Origin: Oreocharis arfaki
Taxonomy: Eukaryota; Chordata; Aves; Passeriformes; Paramythiidae
DNA: 64,000 nt
Assembly: GCA_013398015.1 (NCBI GenBank)
Contig: VZRR01005748.1
Span: forward strand, 10,000 to 73,999
Direction: 5' to 3'
Under the pieces are notes generated by a model. That model worked only from the letters and a program-made list of their open reading frames with translations. It did not search any database and was not told the origin of the DNA. Position 1 is the first letter of the stretch, and each line of letters starts with the position of its first letter. Made by a program: the position numbers and the translations under genes. This document shows, piece by piece, positions 1-9,900 of the stretch.

Positions 1-966
1 TGCATTTCCCATTTCAAAGGGGGTTTCTGCCTCACTTAAACAGACGCCTGTCTTTCAAACCAAGACACCCCGTTTCCCTGCATCTATTTTGAACAGGCCA
101 TCCAGAAACAGACAGAGTGTTCCAGAAGGTCCAGTCTCACCAACTGCAAAGGAACAGCTATTTCTCTCAGTTCATTGGCCACATGTAACGTAGCTCAATG
201 TACATCTTGTGACTCATTTGGACTGCGAGCATGCTCAGGTCTTACATTCAACTTACTTGGCATTAGCTGTGAAACTAATTTGGGCTGTTATTAAGCTACT
301 AGTTATACAGCCTGTGCATATGTGTAGCTTTATTCCATCTCAGATATAGAACTCTGCACTTCTTTTCTTTGAATTTTATGAGATTTCTGTTAATACAAAC
401 TTCTTAAGGATTGTAGCTCTATCATTAGGTATTTAGGCTACTCCCAGCTGGTATATGCTAAGCATGTATTGTATCTCATTATCCAGGTCAACAGTGAAGA
501 GCTAGCCTCAGTATTGGTTCCTGGATACCCTCCTTGATACTTACTGGCTGCCAATCAGGTATCAAGTCATTGTCCACAATAGTCCAGACAATTTTCAATC
601 TATCTGGCAGTCCACTCATCCAGATATACTTTTTCAACTTCCAGATAATAATACTGTAGATGTTGGTGTCACAAATCTTATTAAACACAAATATTTTTAT
701 AATTCTAGATGTCACTTGGGAATATCAAAAGAAAATCGGTGTTCGGAGCCAAAAAATGACTTTTTTGGGTATTGTTATGCCACGTTAGAGATTGTCTAAA
801 GATACCAGTCACATATAGGCATAACTGCTCGTGAGTATGTGCTTGTTGCTCAACCAATATAAAGATACTTCAAAACTGGTAGCAATCACCAATATATAAA
901 CAAGTTGTACCATAGTGCTGCAATGAGGTAACACTTGGGATCATGAAGCCATTATTTGTCTACCCT
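1..966. other. Non-coding stretch, nothing recognised
   Basis: AT-rich DNA without a recognisable gene, LTR or LINE. The only open frames are short (up to about 75 codons, for example 488-715 on the minus strand) and their translations show no domain or biased composition. It ends where an ERVL-type LTR begins. Confidence 0.5.
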
Positions 967-2105
967 TGTACTGGATTTGGGTGGCAAGGTTTGGAGTACT
1001 AGGGCGTTGGAAGGGTTTGGGGATGAAGCTACAAGGGTAGCCAACAGAGACAGTGCCAGCCAACTTCAAAATGGACCTGTTGCTGCCCAAGGCCAAGCCC
1101 ATCAGTGATAATGGAAGCACCTCCAGGTTAACATATGTAAGAAAGGTGGGAAAAAACTGTGCAGCAGCAACTGCAGCCCAAGAGGAGGGTGAGAATATGT
1201 GAGAATAACAGCTCTGAGGCACCAAGGTCAGTGGAGAAGGAGGGGCAGGAGGTGCTCCAGGCGCCACAGATGAGATTCCTCTGCAGCCTGTGGTGCACAC
1301 CATAGTGAGAGAGCTGTGCCCCTGCAGCTCATGGGAGGACCATGATGAAGCAGAGATCCACCTGCAGCCCATGCCAGAGCAGGCAGATATCTTCAAAGGA
1401 GGTTGTGACCCCCTGGAAAACACCAGTCAGGAGGGTCCTGGCAGCATCTGTGGACCCTAGAAGAGAGGAGCCCATGCTGGAACAGGTTTGCTGGCAGAAC
1501 CTGTAGACCTGTGGAAAGAGGAGTCCGTGCTGGAGCAATTTTTCTGGCAGGACTTGTGACCCCATGGGGTACCCAGGCTTGAACAGTGCATTTCTGAAGG
1601 ACTGCATTCAGTGGGAGGGACTCACACTGGAGCAATTTGTGAAGAACTGCAGCCCACAGGAAGGAGTCATATGGGAGAAATTTGCCAAGGCTGTCTCCTG
1701 TGGGAGGGTCTCCATAGTTGAGTAGGGAAAGAGTGTAATGAGTCTTCCCTGTAAGGAGAAGTAAGCTGCAAAGACAGTGTGTGATCACAAGCCCAATGCT
1801 CTACTCTTCTGCGCCACTGGCAGGGAGGAGGTAAAGAAAATCAGGAATGAGGTTGAGTAGGGGATGGTGGGTTTAAGATTTTTCATTACCCTACTCTTAA
1901 AAAGAGTGTCAAATCAAATGATTAGCAATAAGTTAATAAGTTGACTCTGTTTTTCCCATGACAGTAACTGGTGAATGGTCTCTCTTTATCTCAACCTGCA
2001 TGCCTTTCAACATATTTTCTTTCCCCTGTCCAGCTGAGGACGGCAGTGCTAGAACAGCTTCAGCAGGCATCTGGCATCCGGGAAGGGTCAGGTCAACCCA
2101 ACACA
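967..2105 (+). mobile_element. ERVL-type LTR, about 1.14 kb, probably solo
   Basis: The element starts TGTACTGG and ends CAACACA, so it has the TG...CA ends of a retroviral LTR. It aligns by eye along its whole length with the LTR at 50,589-51,681: both carry repeated GGAGCAGG-type motifs in the middle, then a TTTAAGAT...TTGATTAGCAATAA-type block, then CTGTTTTKCCC and a TTTTCT...CCCTGTCCAGCTGAG tail. The polyadenylation signal is altered here (AATAAG at about 1,927). No retroviral coding sequence is attached on either side. I could not find a target-site duplication: GTTCC follows the right end but does not precede the left end. The left boundary may therefore be a few bases off, or the flank has mutated. 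The open frames inside (for example 941-1,423 and 1,393-1,788, minus strand) are antisense readings of the LTR, not genes. Confidence 0.85.
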
Positions 2106-2110
2106 GTTCC

Positions 2111-3254
2111 CATCCAGGCTAGTAGAAGGAATATGGTATGCTATTTAGGACCACCATTTTAACTTAATGCACTTTTATACTGATTTAACAACTATTTCTC
2201 AGCTGAGTTGAGTACATAACAATGTTACTTCTACTGGCTACACAAATCACTTTTATCAGGTTCACATCAAGAGCTAGCCTTGTAATGTCCTTGATTATTG
2301 CAACTTCATCTTGCATTTCACTGTTCCTTCAGATATATTCCTTTAAATATATTTAAACCAAACAGTCTTCAATCTCTTTTGGCTGTACTACAGAAAATAC
2401 TTCAATTGAGTTAATTCAGTTTGTACCTACCTTGTTTGAAGGACTTGACCTGAGTCTCTGGATACGGGATTTAGTGTTCTTGAAAGGTCAGGATCACCTT
2501 CTTTCTATTAGCCTGCAGGAGGAAAGCTGAACTTGGAGTTCATTAGGCTTTTCTTCGACAAAAGATTCAGTCAAACCAGCTAACATAATGCACAGTTCAT
2601 CATCTCTAACACATATGATTTTTTCTTCTTCATCAGGTAACAAGGATACAAACTCCTTTCTCCTCAGACATTCCTTTCTACTCGAAGGAAATGTGAATAT
2701 ATGCCAGAAAAGATCTACAACTCATCTCAGACCATCAGGATTCCAAGGTATGACACAGCATGTACTTGTAATGCAGACAAAAATCTGAAATTACAGGTAA
2801 TTTCAGATGAATTTTGAAATCAAAATTTTATTTTCATTTCCTCTGGTCGAAGGCCCTAATATTTTCTTTTTCTTTTTTAAGCATATACAATTTACTCCAA
2901 AAAATGCCAGTGCACCACAAAATAAGTACCTGAGAAACAGCTCAGAGATCACAAGGTTGCAGCATCATACTGCAGGTATAACCTTACTGAAATTTTCACT
3001 TAGTCCCATCCTTCTTCTTCCCTCTGTGCCACAATAGACAATAATAAGTACGTGGGTGGAAGAATCCCTTGAAGTTGACAATCTGTTGCATTTCCTTAGA
3101 GTTTCACAGAATTTTGTCTTGATTACTGGCGATGCCATGATGATTTTTTGCCTTTTCTTTTATAAACCTTTTATACCCCTTTTCTGTACCGTTTTATATA
3201 GCTTTTATGCATTCTTAGTGCTTTTAGCCCACATACTTGTAATTCTTTAAGTCT
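2111..3254. other. Non-coding stretch, nothing recognised
   Basis: No domain, repeat family or RNA gene is recognised. Short plus-strand frames (2,588-2,788; 2,807-3,037; 3,056-3,250) have no recognisable content. A donor-like site on the minus strand (AAG|GTAGGTAC, near 2,431) has only a weak matching acceptor. Confidence 0.45.
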
Positions 3255-3655
3255 GATGACTTAGCATAGACCAAATACTCTGTTAAGCCAGGAGACCAAA
3301 CATCCTGGAAGCCTCGCACTTAGGGGCCAGAAAGCCCTAGAAATCAAGGTCTTCCCTAGAACACATCTTGTAAACTAAGATAGGCCCATCCAGGGGGGAA
3401 TTCCTCAGGATGGGGGTCTCATTCAAGTGCCTCATTGGGGAATCTTTGCTAGATATGCTAATTTGCAAGGCCTATAAATTGTATACACGATTTTTCATGT
3501 GTGTGCATTTTGGTGCGCTTTTTGGCACATTCCACCCGGACAAGGTGGTGCACCTAAGGATCCTTAAATAAGTACTAAGGCAAAAACCCTTTTTCCCCTT
3601 AACTGTGTTTGGCTCTTAATTTTAAGACCATGGAAAGGCAACACTGGTATCAGTT
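3255..3655 (+). mobile_element. Avian-type ERV LTR, about 0.4 kb
   Basis: This stretch has LTR architecture on the plus strand: a TATA box (TATAAA, 3,473-3,478), a GCGC-containing segment rich in GCATTTTGGTGCGC-type sequence just downstream, and a degenerate polyadenylation signal (AAATAAGTA, about 3,566) in a CCTAAGGATCCTTAAATA context. It ends in a segment like ...TCTTAATTTTAAGACCATGG. I know this arrangement as a common passerine ERV LTR type, but the name is from memory and uncertain. The exact ends are not fixed because no target-site duplication was found. No internal retroviral region is attached, so it is likely a solo LTR. Confidence 0.7.
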
Positions 3656-3659
3656 CTTC

Positions 3660-4949
3660 ATTTCTCTTTGCCACAGATTTTATCCCAGCACATTATAGCC
3701 TTTCCAATCCCAAGCACTTCAGATTAAAAAAAAAAAAAAAAAAGAAACACTAATTCCTGTAAGTGGCTCAGAAAAGAAAAGAGGAACATAAAGAAGCCAA
3801 TATAATAAAATTACATTTTTCCTTCTCATCTCTTACAAGGTCTCTTATGTTTCTTAGATTACAAGAGTACACTATTCACTTCATGTTATAGTCTTATAAA
3901 GGTTAAAGGTATTTACTTATTTATTTGACACCATAAGGACTCATGTTCAAAATATGTCCCTTAAAATTCACTATCTAAACCTAGAGGCCTACAAGTCTTC
4001 TCATTATAATTGTCAGGATTCTACATTTCTGCTACCTGGCAACTACAGAGCCACATATGGACTGGGCATGGTCAGTTTATCTCAAGTTGAGGTCAATCAG
4101 GAGTCACATAGATGAATTTCTCCCCATAACCTACCTCTGGAATCCAAATTCTACTAGTAGAGCTCAGAAAATTACAAACAGTCCCAGAAAACATTGTCAA
4201 AAGGGACAGTACACTGCTTCTTAATTTCTACTGCCAAATAGAGCACTTATTCAGAAGCTGGAAGAAGCAGAAATTTCTTCTGTGGGAATATAAATCTTTC
4301 TTCTAGAAATGTAGCCTTGGTGAGGTTTTCTAGACATCATTCCATATGAAAAGTTTGTGGAGAGAAATAGTTCAGAACAAAGTATATGCAACTCTTACGG
4401 AGTGTATCTGGCACACAGCACCACTTGATCATCTCACATAGTTTTGTTACAAGTGTTAGAAGGTATGACAGCCTCATAAACGAGGGAAATGCACAGTGTG
4501 GTTTCCTCAGAATTATAGCACTTCATTTCCACTTTTCACTTCATCCATTCTTCTCAGTGACATTTCATTATGTAGTGCCTATATGATTTGGAACTAGAAA
4601 ATTCATACCTGGAACACATAGGGAATGAAATTATTTCTTTTTAAATAAATCTACAAAGAAAGCAGGAAAATACTAGCTGGGAAAAAAAAAACCACAAAAG
4701 TAATAAATAGATGAGTTTCAAAAAGGCTTTGCTCTTAGTAGATATATTCTGTTGTAAAAATGTGAGTAGAAGTCTGAATCTAAAGCTTTAGTTCTATTTG
4801 CCTGTCCAATAAATTACAGAAACACAAACACAACTAAATAGAATAAATGACACCACAGAGAATTGGTGCTTAGCACCAAGTTAAAACAGTAAGACAGTAA
4901 CCATGCTTCTGCTCTCCTCAGTTCCATGCTTGTAGTTCAGTTATTAGTC
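3660..4949. other. Non-coding stretch with an A18 tract
   Basis: Nothing gene-like is recognised. A run of 18 A lies at 3,726-3,743. Without a recognisable element in front of it I cannot say whether it is a retroposon tail. Confidence 0.45.
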
Positions 4950-5720
4950 TTGCTCAATTCTCTCAGTATCTCAGGTTGTGCCACTTCGTGAGGGCTGAAG
5001 CCAAGACTGCCATGACCTTTGCACTCTCAACCAGTTCTTTCTGAGTGGAACAGGTCCAGTAGAGCATCTTCTCTAGTCAGCTTATCCATCAAGAAATTTT
5101 ATTAAATGTACTCCAGGAATCTCCTGGATTGCTTTGGCCTCGACATCCTTTAGTAGTTGCTAGAGGAACTCATGTTTCTGACTAGAATCAGGGCCTGCAC
5201 CTGTAAAGTTTATTCCATTTTTCTAAAGGAAGCCTATTTCTTTTCTAGATTTCTAAAGAAATCTATTTCTTTTTATGAGGTGGTTTGTAGTCAAAATGCC
5301 TCATGAAGTCAGTTTAGTTGACTCTGATGCTTCTTTACCCACAGAACACCAATTAGATCTTTGTGCTTTTGGCCTTTGTGCCTTTGTGTGGAATTCAACT
5401 CCTCCTCCCTGCCTTCCTGACCTGTACTACCTAAGGACCCATTGTCCATTCTTTACAGCACTCTATTCAAGCAAACCATATCTGCGATCCCAATGAGACC
5501 GATGCCCTGCAGCAGCACCTGGAGTTCTCCTGCTGTGATTCCCATGCTGTGTGAATCGATACACAGGTGTCTAAGATAGGCCTCCAGTAACACTGTTTAC
5601 TGACTGGAAATAGCAGAGCCTCCTTCATGTTGTGCCCCCCAGGCAGTTCCTTACTGCCTATCATGCCTCCCTGCACCTCTCTTCAGGCTTTGGTCTCCAT
5701 TCCCTGACCTAGGTTAAAGT
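4950..5720 (-). pseudogene. CR1 LINE fragment, endonuclease region
   Basis: Read on the minus strand, this matches the second half of the CR1 ORF2 endonuclease region. Diagnostic stretches on the plus strand are CTCCAGGAATCTCCTGGATT (5,112-5,131), GAATCAGGGCCTGCACCTGT (5,186-5,205) and TTCCTGACCTGTACTACCTA near 5,415. The last two correspond to the blocks encoding the conserved endonuclease motifs. The copy is heavily decayed: no continuous frame remains, and a local CTATTTCTTTT duplication lies at about 5,228-5,275. It is not autonomous, and both 5' and 3' portions of the LINE are missing. The plus-strand frame 5,275-5,496 and minus frame 5,467-5,676 are chance frames inside it. Confidence 0.75.
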
Positions 5721-6813
5721 CTTCCTCCCTTGTTGGCAAAGGTGTTCCTGCCCCATTTCTCCCCTATCATTCTTATTTTTCAAAGTAAACTAAGGAGCTG
5801 TCAAAGACAAATCTTTTCATGTGACATCAGCTGTGTAACCAGGCATTGCCAAGCGCCTTGCTGCTCCACTCACAACCAAGATTGTGAAGTGTAGGAATAA
5901 ATAAAAGTAAAGAAAAAAGTTTTCATTACAACGTGTTTTTTTCTTGAGTGGCACATTTGTCACAAGCTACCTAGCTTGTCACAGTTTGTTTTCCATTGTG
6001 CTTTCTGTTTCCTGTGCATCCTCAAAACTACCTCTCTAATTTTTGCCAGTCTGTAAAATTTTAATGGCAACCACTGCATTGGAAAGGCCTTTTTTTCAAA
6101 GTAAAGAACCAGAAAATGAAAGTAAGAATGTCAGAAGTGTCAGAAAAATAAATCCATAGGATTTTGAGGGGAAAAAAATTCAGATCATGACTGTTAATGA
6201 AAAAATGTTAGTGAATCAAAGGTTGCCTATTTTTCAGAAAATAAAAAGGCTAAATCCAGTCCTTTTTCTTAGGTCTGCTCTGAATATGTCTTGTATAAAA
6301 TATGTCTTTGTATCAAACTATTTTTTATTATTGTTTCTGTAACAAGCTGGAGTACAACACTGAAGAAGGACTAGGTACTTTCAGAGATGGTCTTTTTTTT
6401 TTTTTTTCTGAGCTGCCTCTTCCAAGCATATTTGCTTTCTTCTGTGTCAGTATGTGAATTCTTAACCTGGAATTAAAATCATTGCCTCATTTTTATCAAA
6501 ATATGTTTCTGGGAAGTGAGAGAAGGAATATTGCTATAGTTTACAAATTAAGTACCTGATGGTCTGACTAGGGTTATACCTGATTTGGCAAAGAGTGATA
6601 AATTCAGGTTATAATTTGTAACAATAAGGTGCCATTTTCCAGATGCTGTACTCAGTCTTACAGGTTGAATTTTACATTTTCCTGTACTAACATTCATCAA
6701 AGATCTCTTTCAGTTCATGTGTGAGGCATCATAAAATTATTACTTTGAGCATGAATGCCGGTTTTACTTGAGCTGCATCCATCCTTACTTTACTCCTGCT
6801 GATTCCTTTGAAG

Positions 6814-6942
6814 CAAGACAGAATAAACATTTTGCATTCAAAAAGCAGATTGAAACCAACACATCCACCCTTTCAAAGAAGACAGCTAGAAACTGTATCA
6901 AAAAAAAGCTTGCTGCATTGGTAACACGACAGTTCAGGCCAG
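6814..6942 (+). other. Exon-like segment (candidate only)
   Basis: A pyrimidine-rich tract ending ...TTCCTTTGAAG (to 6,813) is followed by 129 nt of open frame and a donor-like CCAG|GTAAGAAG (GT at 6,943-6,944). The length is a multiple of three. In the open frame the translation is lysine-rich (contains KKQIETNTSTLSKKTARN) with no family I recognise. Boundary signals of this strength are expected by chance several times in 64 kb, and no neighbouring exon in a compatible phase was found. It may simply be a fortuitous frame. Confidence 0.18.
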
Positions 6943-7840
6943 GTAAGAAGTGCATCCAACTAAATGAGTACTGATTGTATAGGTGGAAGTAGCCTCTAGC
7001 AACAGCAGCTGGAAATCTTGGAAGAATAACATAATATTGAAGGTCTGAAGAACAGAGGACCAAACAGAAGAAGCCCTATTGTAAGTCTATACTTCCAAAA
7101 ATATGAGGGAGACTCAGAGTGCACCCAGACTGGGAACACTATAGGAGTCCCTAAGTCACATGTCCCGACTTGTGAATCTTTCTTTCTTCTGCCTCTTTCT
7201 TATTCCTTTTGCTCTATTGTGACTTACCCATCATGAATCACTGCATTTTTCCTTTTCTACATCAATCATGACATTAGTTTTTGCTCCACTCTCCAAATAT
7301 AAAATATAATAAATGTTTTCAATCACATTATTAACACGAAGATTATTTAATAATACAATCAAATATAAACTTTTCAGGATTTTTCTCCATGTCTGCCAAT
7401 GATTAGTCCGATCTCACATTAAAGAAAGAAGCCACTCTGCCTGATATAAACTTCACTTGTTTAGGATCACTCTTGTCTCTGAATACGTTTAGAAAAAATC
7501 TCTGAAAATTTTTAGAAAAAATCTTACTTCTATTAACCTTTTTATAGACAATGTGCTAAGAAAAGGACTTAATTAGATAGACATGCACTCCAAACAATTC
7601 ACACAGCAATACTGTCCCTTTTGGATTGCTTGCATGCTCTACTTAAATTACTCAATGTTTGCAGATAGGTCTTTGCTTCTTGATCAGACCATAAGGACTG
7701 ATTAAAGCAATTGGACTTAGTAGCCTGGCCTCCATTTAAAACTCTTTTCTCTACTTGTAAATAACTAAATAATTGTTTCCTCCTAGTTTTCTTGAAACTA
7801 GGGAACACCAGTGTTTGCAAACTTCTCTTGTAGCTCTTAC

Positions 7841-7876
7841 CTGCTGTTTAAATCTTTGATGATCTCTTGAAATGCA
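7841..7876 (-). other. Exon-like segment (candidate only)
   Basis: On the minus strand an acceptor-like ...AACTTTCTAG precedes 36 nt that end in a consensus donor CAG|GTAAGAGC. Two frames are open; one reads AFQEIIKDLNS. A second acceptor 11 nt further in (TTTCAAG) is also possible. I do not recognise the peptide and it is too short to assign. Confidence 0.15.
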
Positions 7877-8889
7877 CTAGAAAGTTTTACATTTAATATT
7901 TGAAGAGAACTAAGCATTACTCAGAGAGCAGTCAGCCTGCCATCACAAGAGATCACTTGTCTCCAGACTTTCTGAAGTCCAAATACCCTATGAATATCAG
8001 TGCCTTACATTTGTTAAGTTCAAATGTATATAATTCATAAGCCATATATCGATGATGGGAAAGCCTCAAACTGCATTTACACAGTGTAAGAGACATTCTG
8101 CATACACGATTGTTTCAGTACTTTATTTTCATTTTGCCCACTGCTGATCTTAAATTAAATCCAGACTCACATGCATGAATAGCATATGAAATGCATGCAA
8201 ATGAAGCAGAGTAAACCAATGTGCAGGACAGGTGAAGAAAAACGTTCTGTTTATTATTACCAGTATTGCTTCAGCTGTAGTACTATGCTGTATGCTGTAT
8301 AGAACCTCAAGAAGGACACAACTCCTTCAGAAAATAAAGCTCATAGGAGAGCATCTTGGATGATCAGAGGCTTAGGAAAAAGGATATAGGAAGGATGACT
8401 GAGAACTGGATTGATACAGTTGAGAGAAGACTGACAGAATCAGGACAAGAGTCTTAAAACACACAAAAATGTTTTCCAGGGTGGAATCATAATTTCTTCA
8501 TGGCTCTATAAAACATACAAGAAGTACTGGGCTAACCACACTAAGTCAAATTACCTTAAGCACCAGGAAAAGTCTCTCAAGGTAAGACAGTGAAGTACTG
8601 GGACACATGGCCCAGGACTGTGAAATTTTCAAGATTGGAGGATTTTTGAAAAAGTTTTTGCTTACACAGATTTCTGTGAGAGGTTATTTAAGTAGAATTT
8701 ATCTTGCTTTGAAGTCAGAAGATGCAAAAATTAATAGTCTGAGGTCTTTTCTAGTTCTACCTCACAAGATGGGGTATTTTTATCAGTACAATTAAGAAAA
8801 CACAGAGCAAACAAGTTCAATAAAGAGACAAGCATAAGACATTCAATTTCAATTTTTAAAATGCATTTTAAAAAACCCACAAATCCGCT

Positions 8890-9085
8890 ATTTCTTGTAC
8901 TGTGAGTATTGTCAAACTCTGCAACCCAGAGAGGCTGTGGGGTCTCTATCCTTGGAAATATTTTAAACTGAATTGGATATGGCCCTGAGCATCCTGCTCT
9001 TGATTGCCTTACTTTGAACAGGGACTCAGTATCTCCATAGACCCCTTCCAACATCATCCATTGTGCATATGACATGAAATCAAAT
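8890..9085 (+). mobile_element. CR1 LINE 3'-end fragment
   Basis: The plus strand reads like the last part of CR1 ORF2 and its 3' UTR. It has AACTCTGCAACCCAGAGAG, then ATCCTTGGAAATATTTTAAA (the block encoding the conserved PSLEIFK-type end of ORF2), then an ACAGGGACTC...GACCCCTTCCAACATCATCC tail. This is a typical 5'-truncated CR1 insertion. It is heavily diverged, with no intact frame, and the terminal octamer repeat is not clear. The minus-strand frame 8,731-9,117 is a shadow of it. Confidence 0.75.
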
Positions 9086-9114
9086 ATTTCAAACATATAT
9101 AAACTAGTGATTCC

Positions 9115-9900
9115 CATCTTTCACTCCAGCTGTGACCAAGGTCTTGTGCCAGGTTTGGTGGGATTGGGATGACTGAGAGATGTCACATTGATGATTTATT
9201 GCAGAATCAGTCTCATTTTCATTGAAGGGTAAAACAGGAGAGATGCTGTGAACAGCATCTCTGATATTAAAAGTAGCAACAGTTACAGTAGCAATAGCAG
9301 TACCAGCAGCGGCTGCAGCAGGTGCGGATGCAGCAGCAGCGGAGTTCTCCAAGAAACTGCAACCAACTTTTTTACTTTTACAAGGCCTTATATAATTTTT
9401 CAAGCCAATAAGCGAATGCCACAAGGCGTGCTAGCATATTTGTACCAATCATCATTGTACACGATTCTACCGCAATGCGTATTTTCTTAACCAGTCTTCA
9501 CATTGCTATTAAGGCCTATTGCTCAGGCTTATATTGTTACATCTTAACTTTCTAACAAACTTTACTATAAAGTCTATTGTTAAACTTAAAATTCTTTACT
9601 CTTCTATTTATCATAATTCTTCTTTGCGTAAAACATGTTTCTACTTACTAAAAATACATTTCTACTTTTATAAAGCATATTTCTTTTAAAACTACAAAAC
9701 TACATTCTTGCTTTTAACTGTAAAAGCTCACTGTTCTAACTCAGGCAGCCTTCACCAAGGTCTCAAATCGAAACATGTATCTATTTCTATCTCTTCAGGC
9801 ACAATGCTGTTTATCTTCTCTGTCAGCACCTGCGAGCTTTCTGTAACTCCACTTCCCACAGTCTTGATCCAGCTTTTTAGTTGTAAATAGTCTTAAATTG
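9115..9900 (-). mobile_element. ERVK-like LTR, minus strand (approximate ends)
   Basis: On the minus strand this shows LTR promoter architecture: a TATA box TTATATAAGG (9,386-9,395), about 190 nt of putative R region, and a polyadenylation signal AATAAA (9,195-9,200), followed by a short U5-like end. Upstream of the TATA box (9,400-9,900 on the plus strand) is AT-rich U3-like sequence. The R region contains GCTGCTGCTG-type triplet sequence (about 9,300-9,345), which produces the serine-rich plus-strand frame 9,248-9,490. That frame is not a gene. Class assignment rests on resemblance to avian ERVK LTRs as I remember them. No target-site duplication was found, so the outer ends are approximate. 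Confidence 0.65.

Larger units (their letters stand above)
5721..8889. other. Non-coding stretch with two weak exon-like segments
   Basis: No transposable element is recognised. A T15 run is at 6,393-6,407. Two segments have both an acceptor-like and a donor-like boundary around an open frame (6,814-6,942 plus strand; 7,841-7,876 minus strand); they are listed separately at low confidence. Confidence 0.4.

Noticed and set aside
3726..3743. A18 tract as the tail of a processed pseudogene
   Set aside because: No coding-like or SINE-like sequence directly upstream and no flanking direct repeats were seen.
8560..8583. Plus-strand micro-exon ending CAAG|GTAAGAC
   Set aside because: Only a weak acceptor and about 20 nt of sequence. 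GTAAG-type sites are expected dozens of times by chance in 64 kb.
9248..9490. Serine-rich small protein
   Set aside because: The composition comes from GCN triplets and AGYAAC-like sequence in the R region of a minus-strand LTR.
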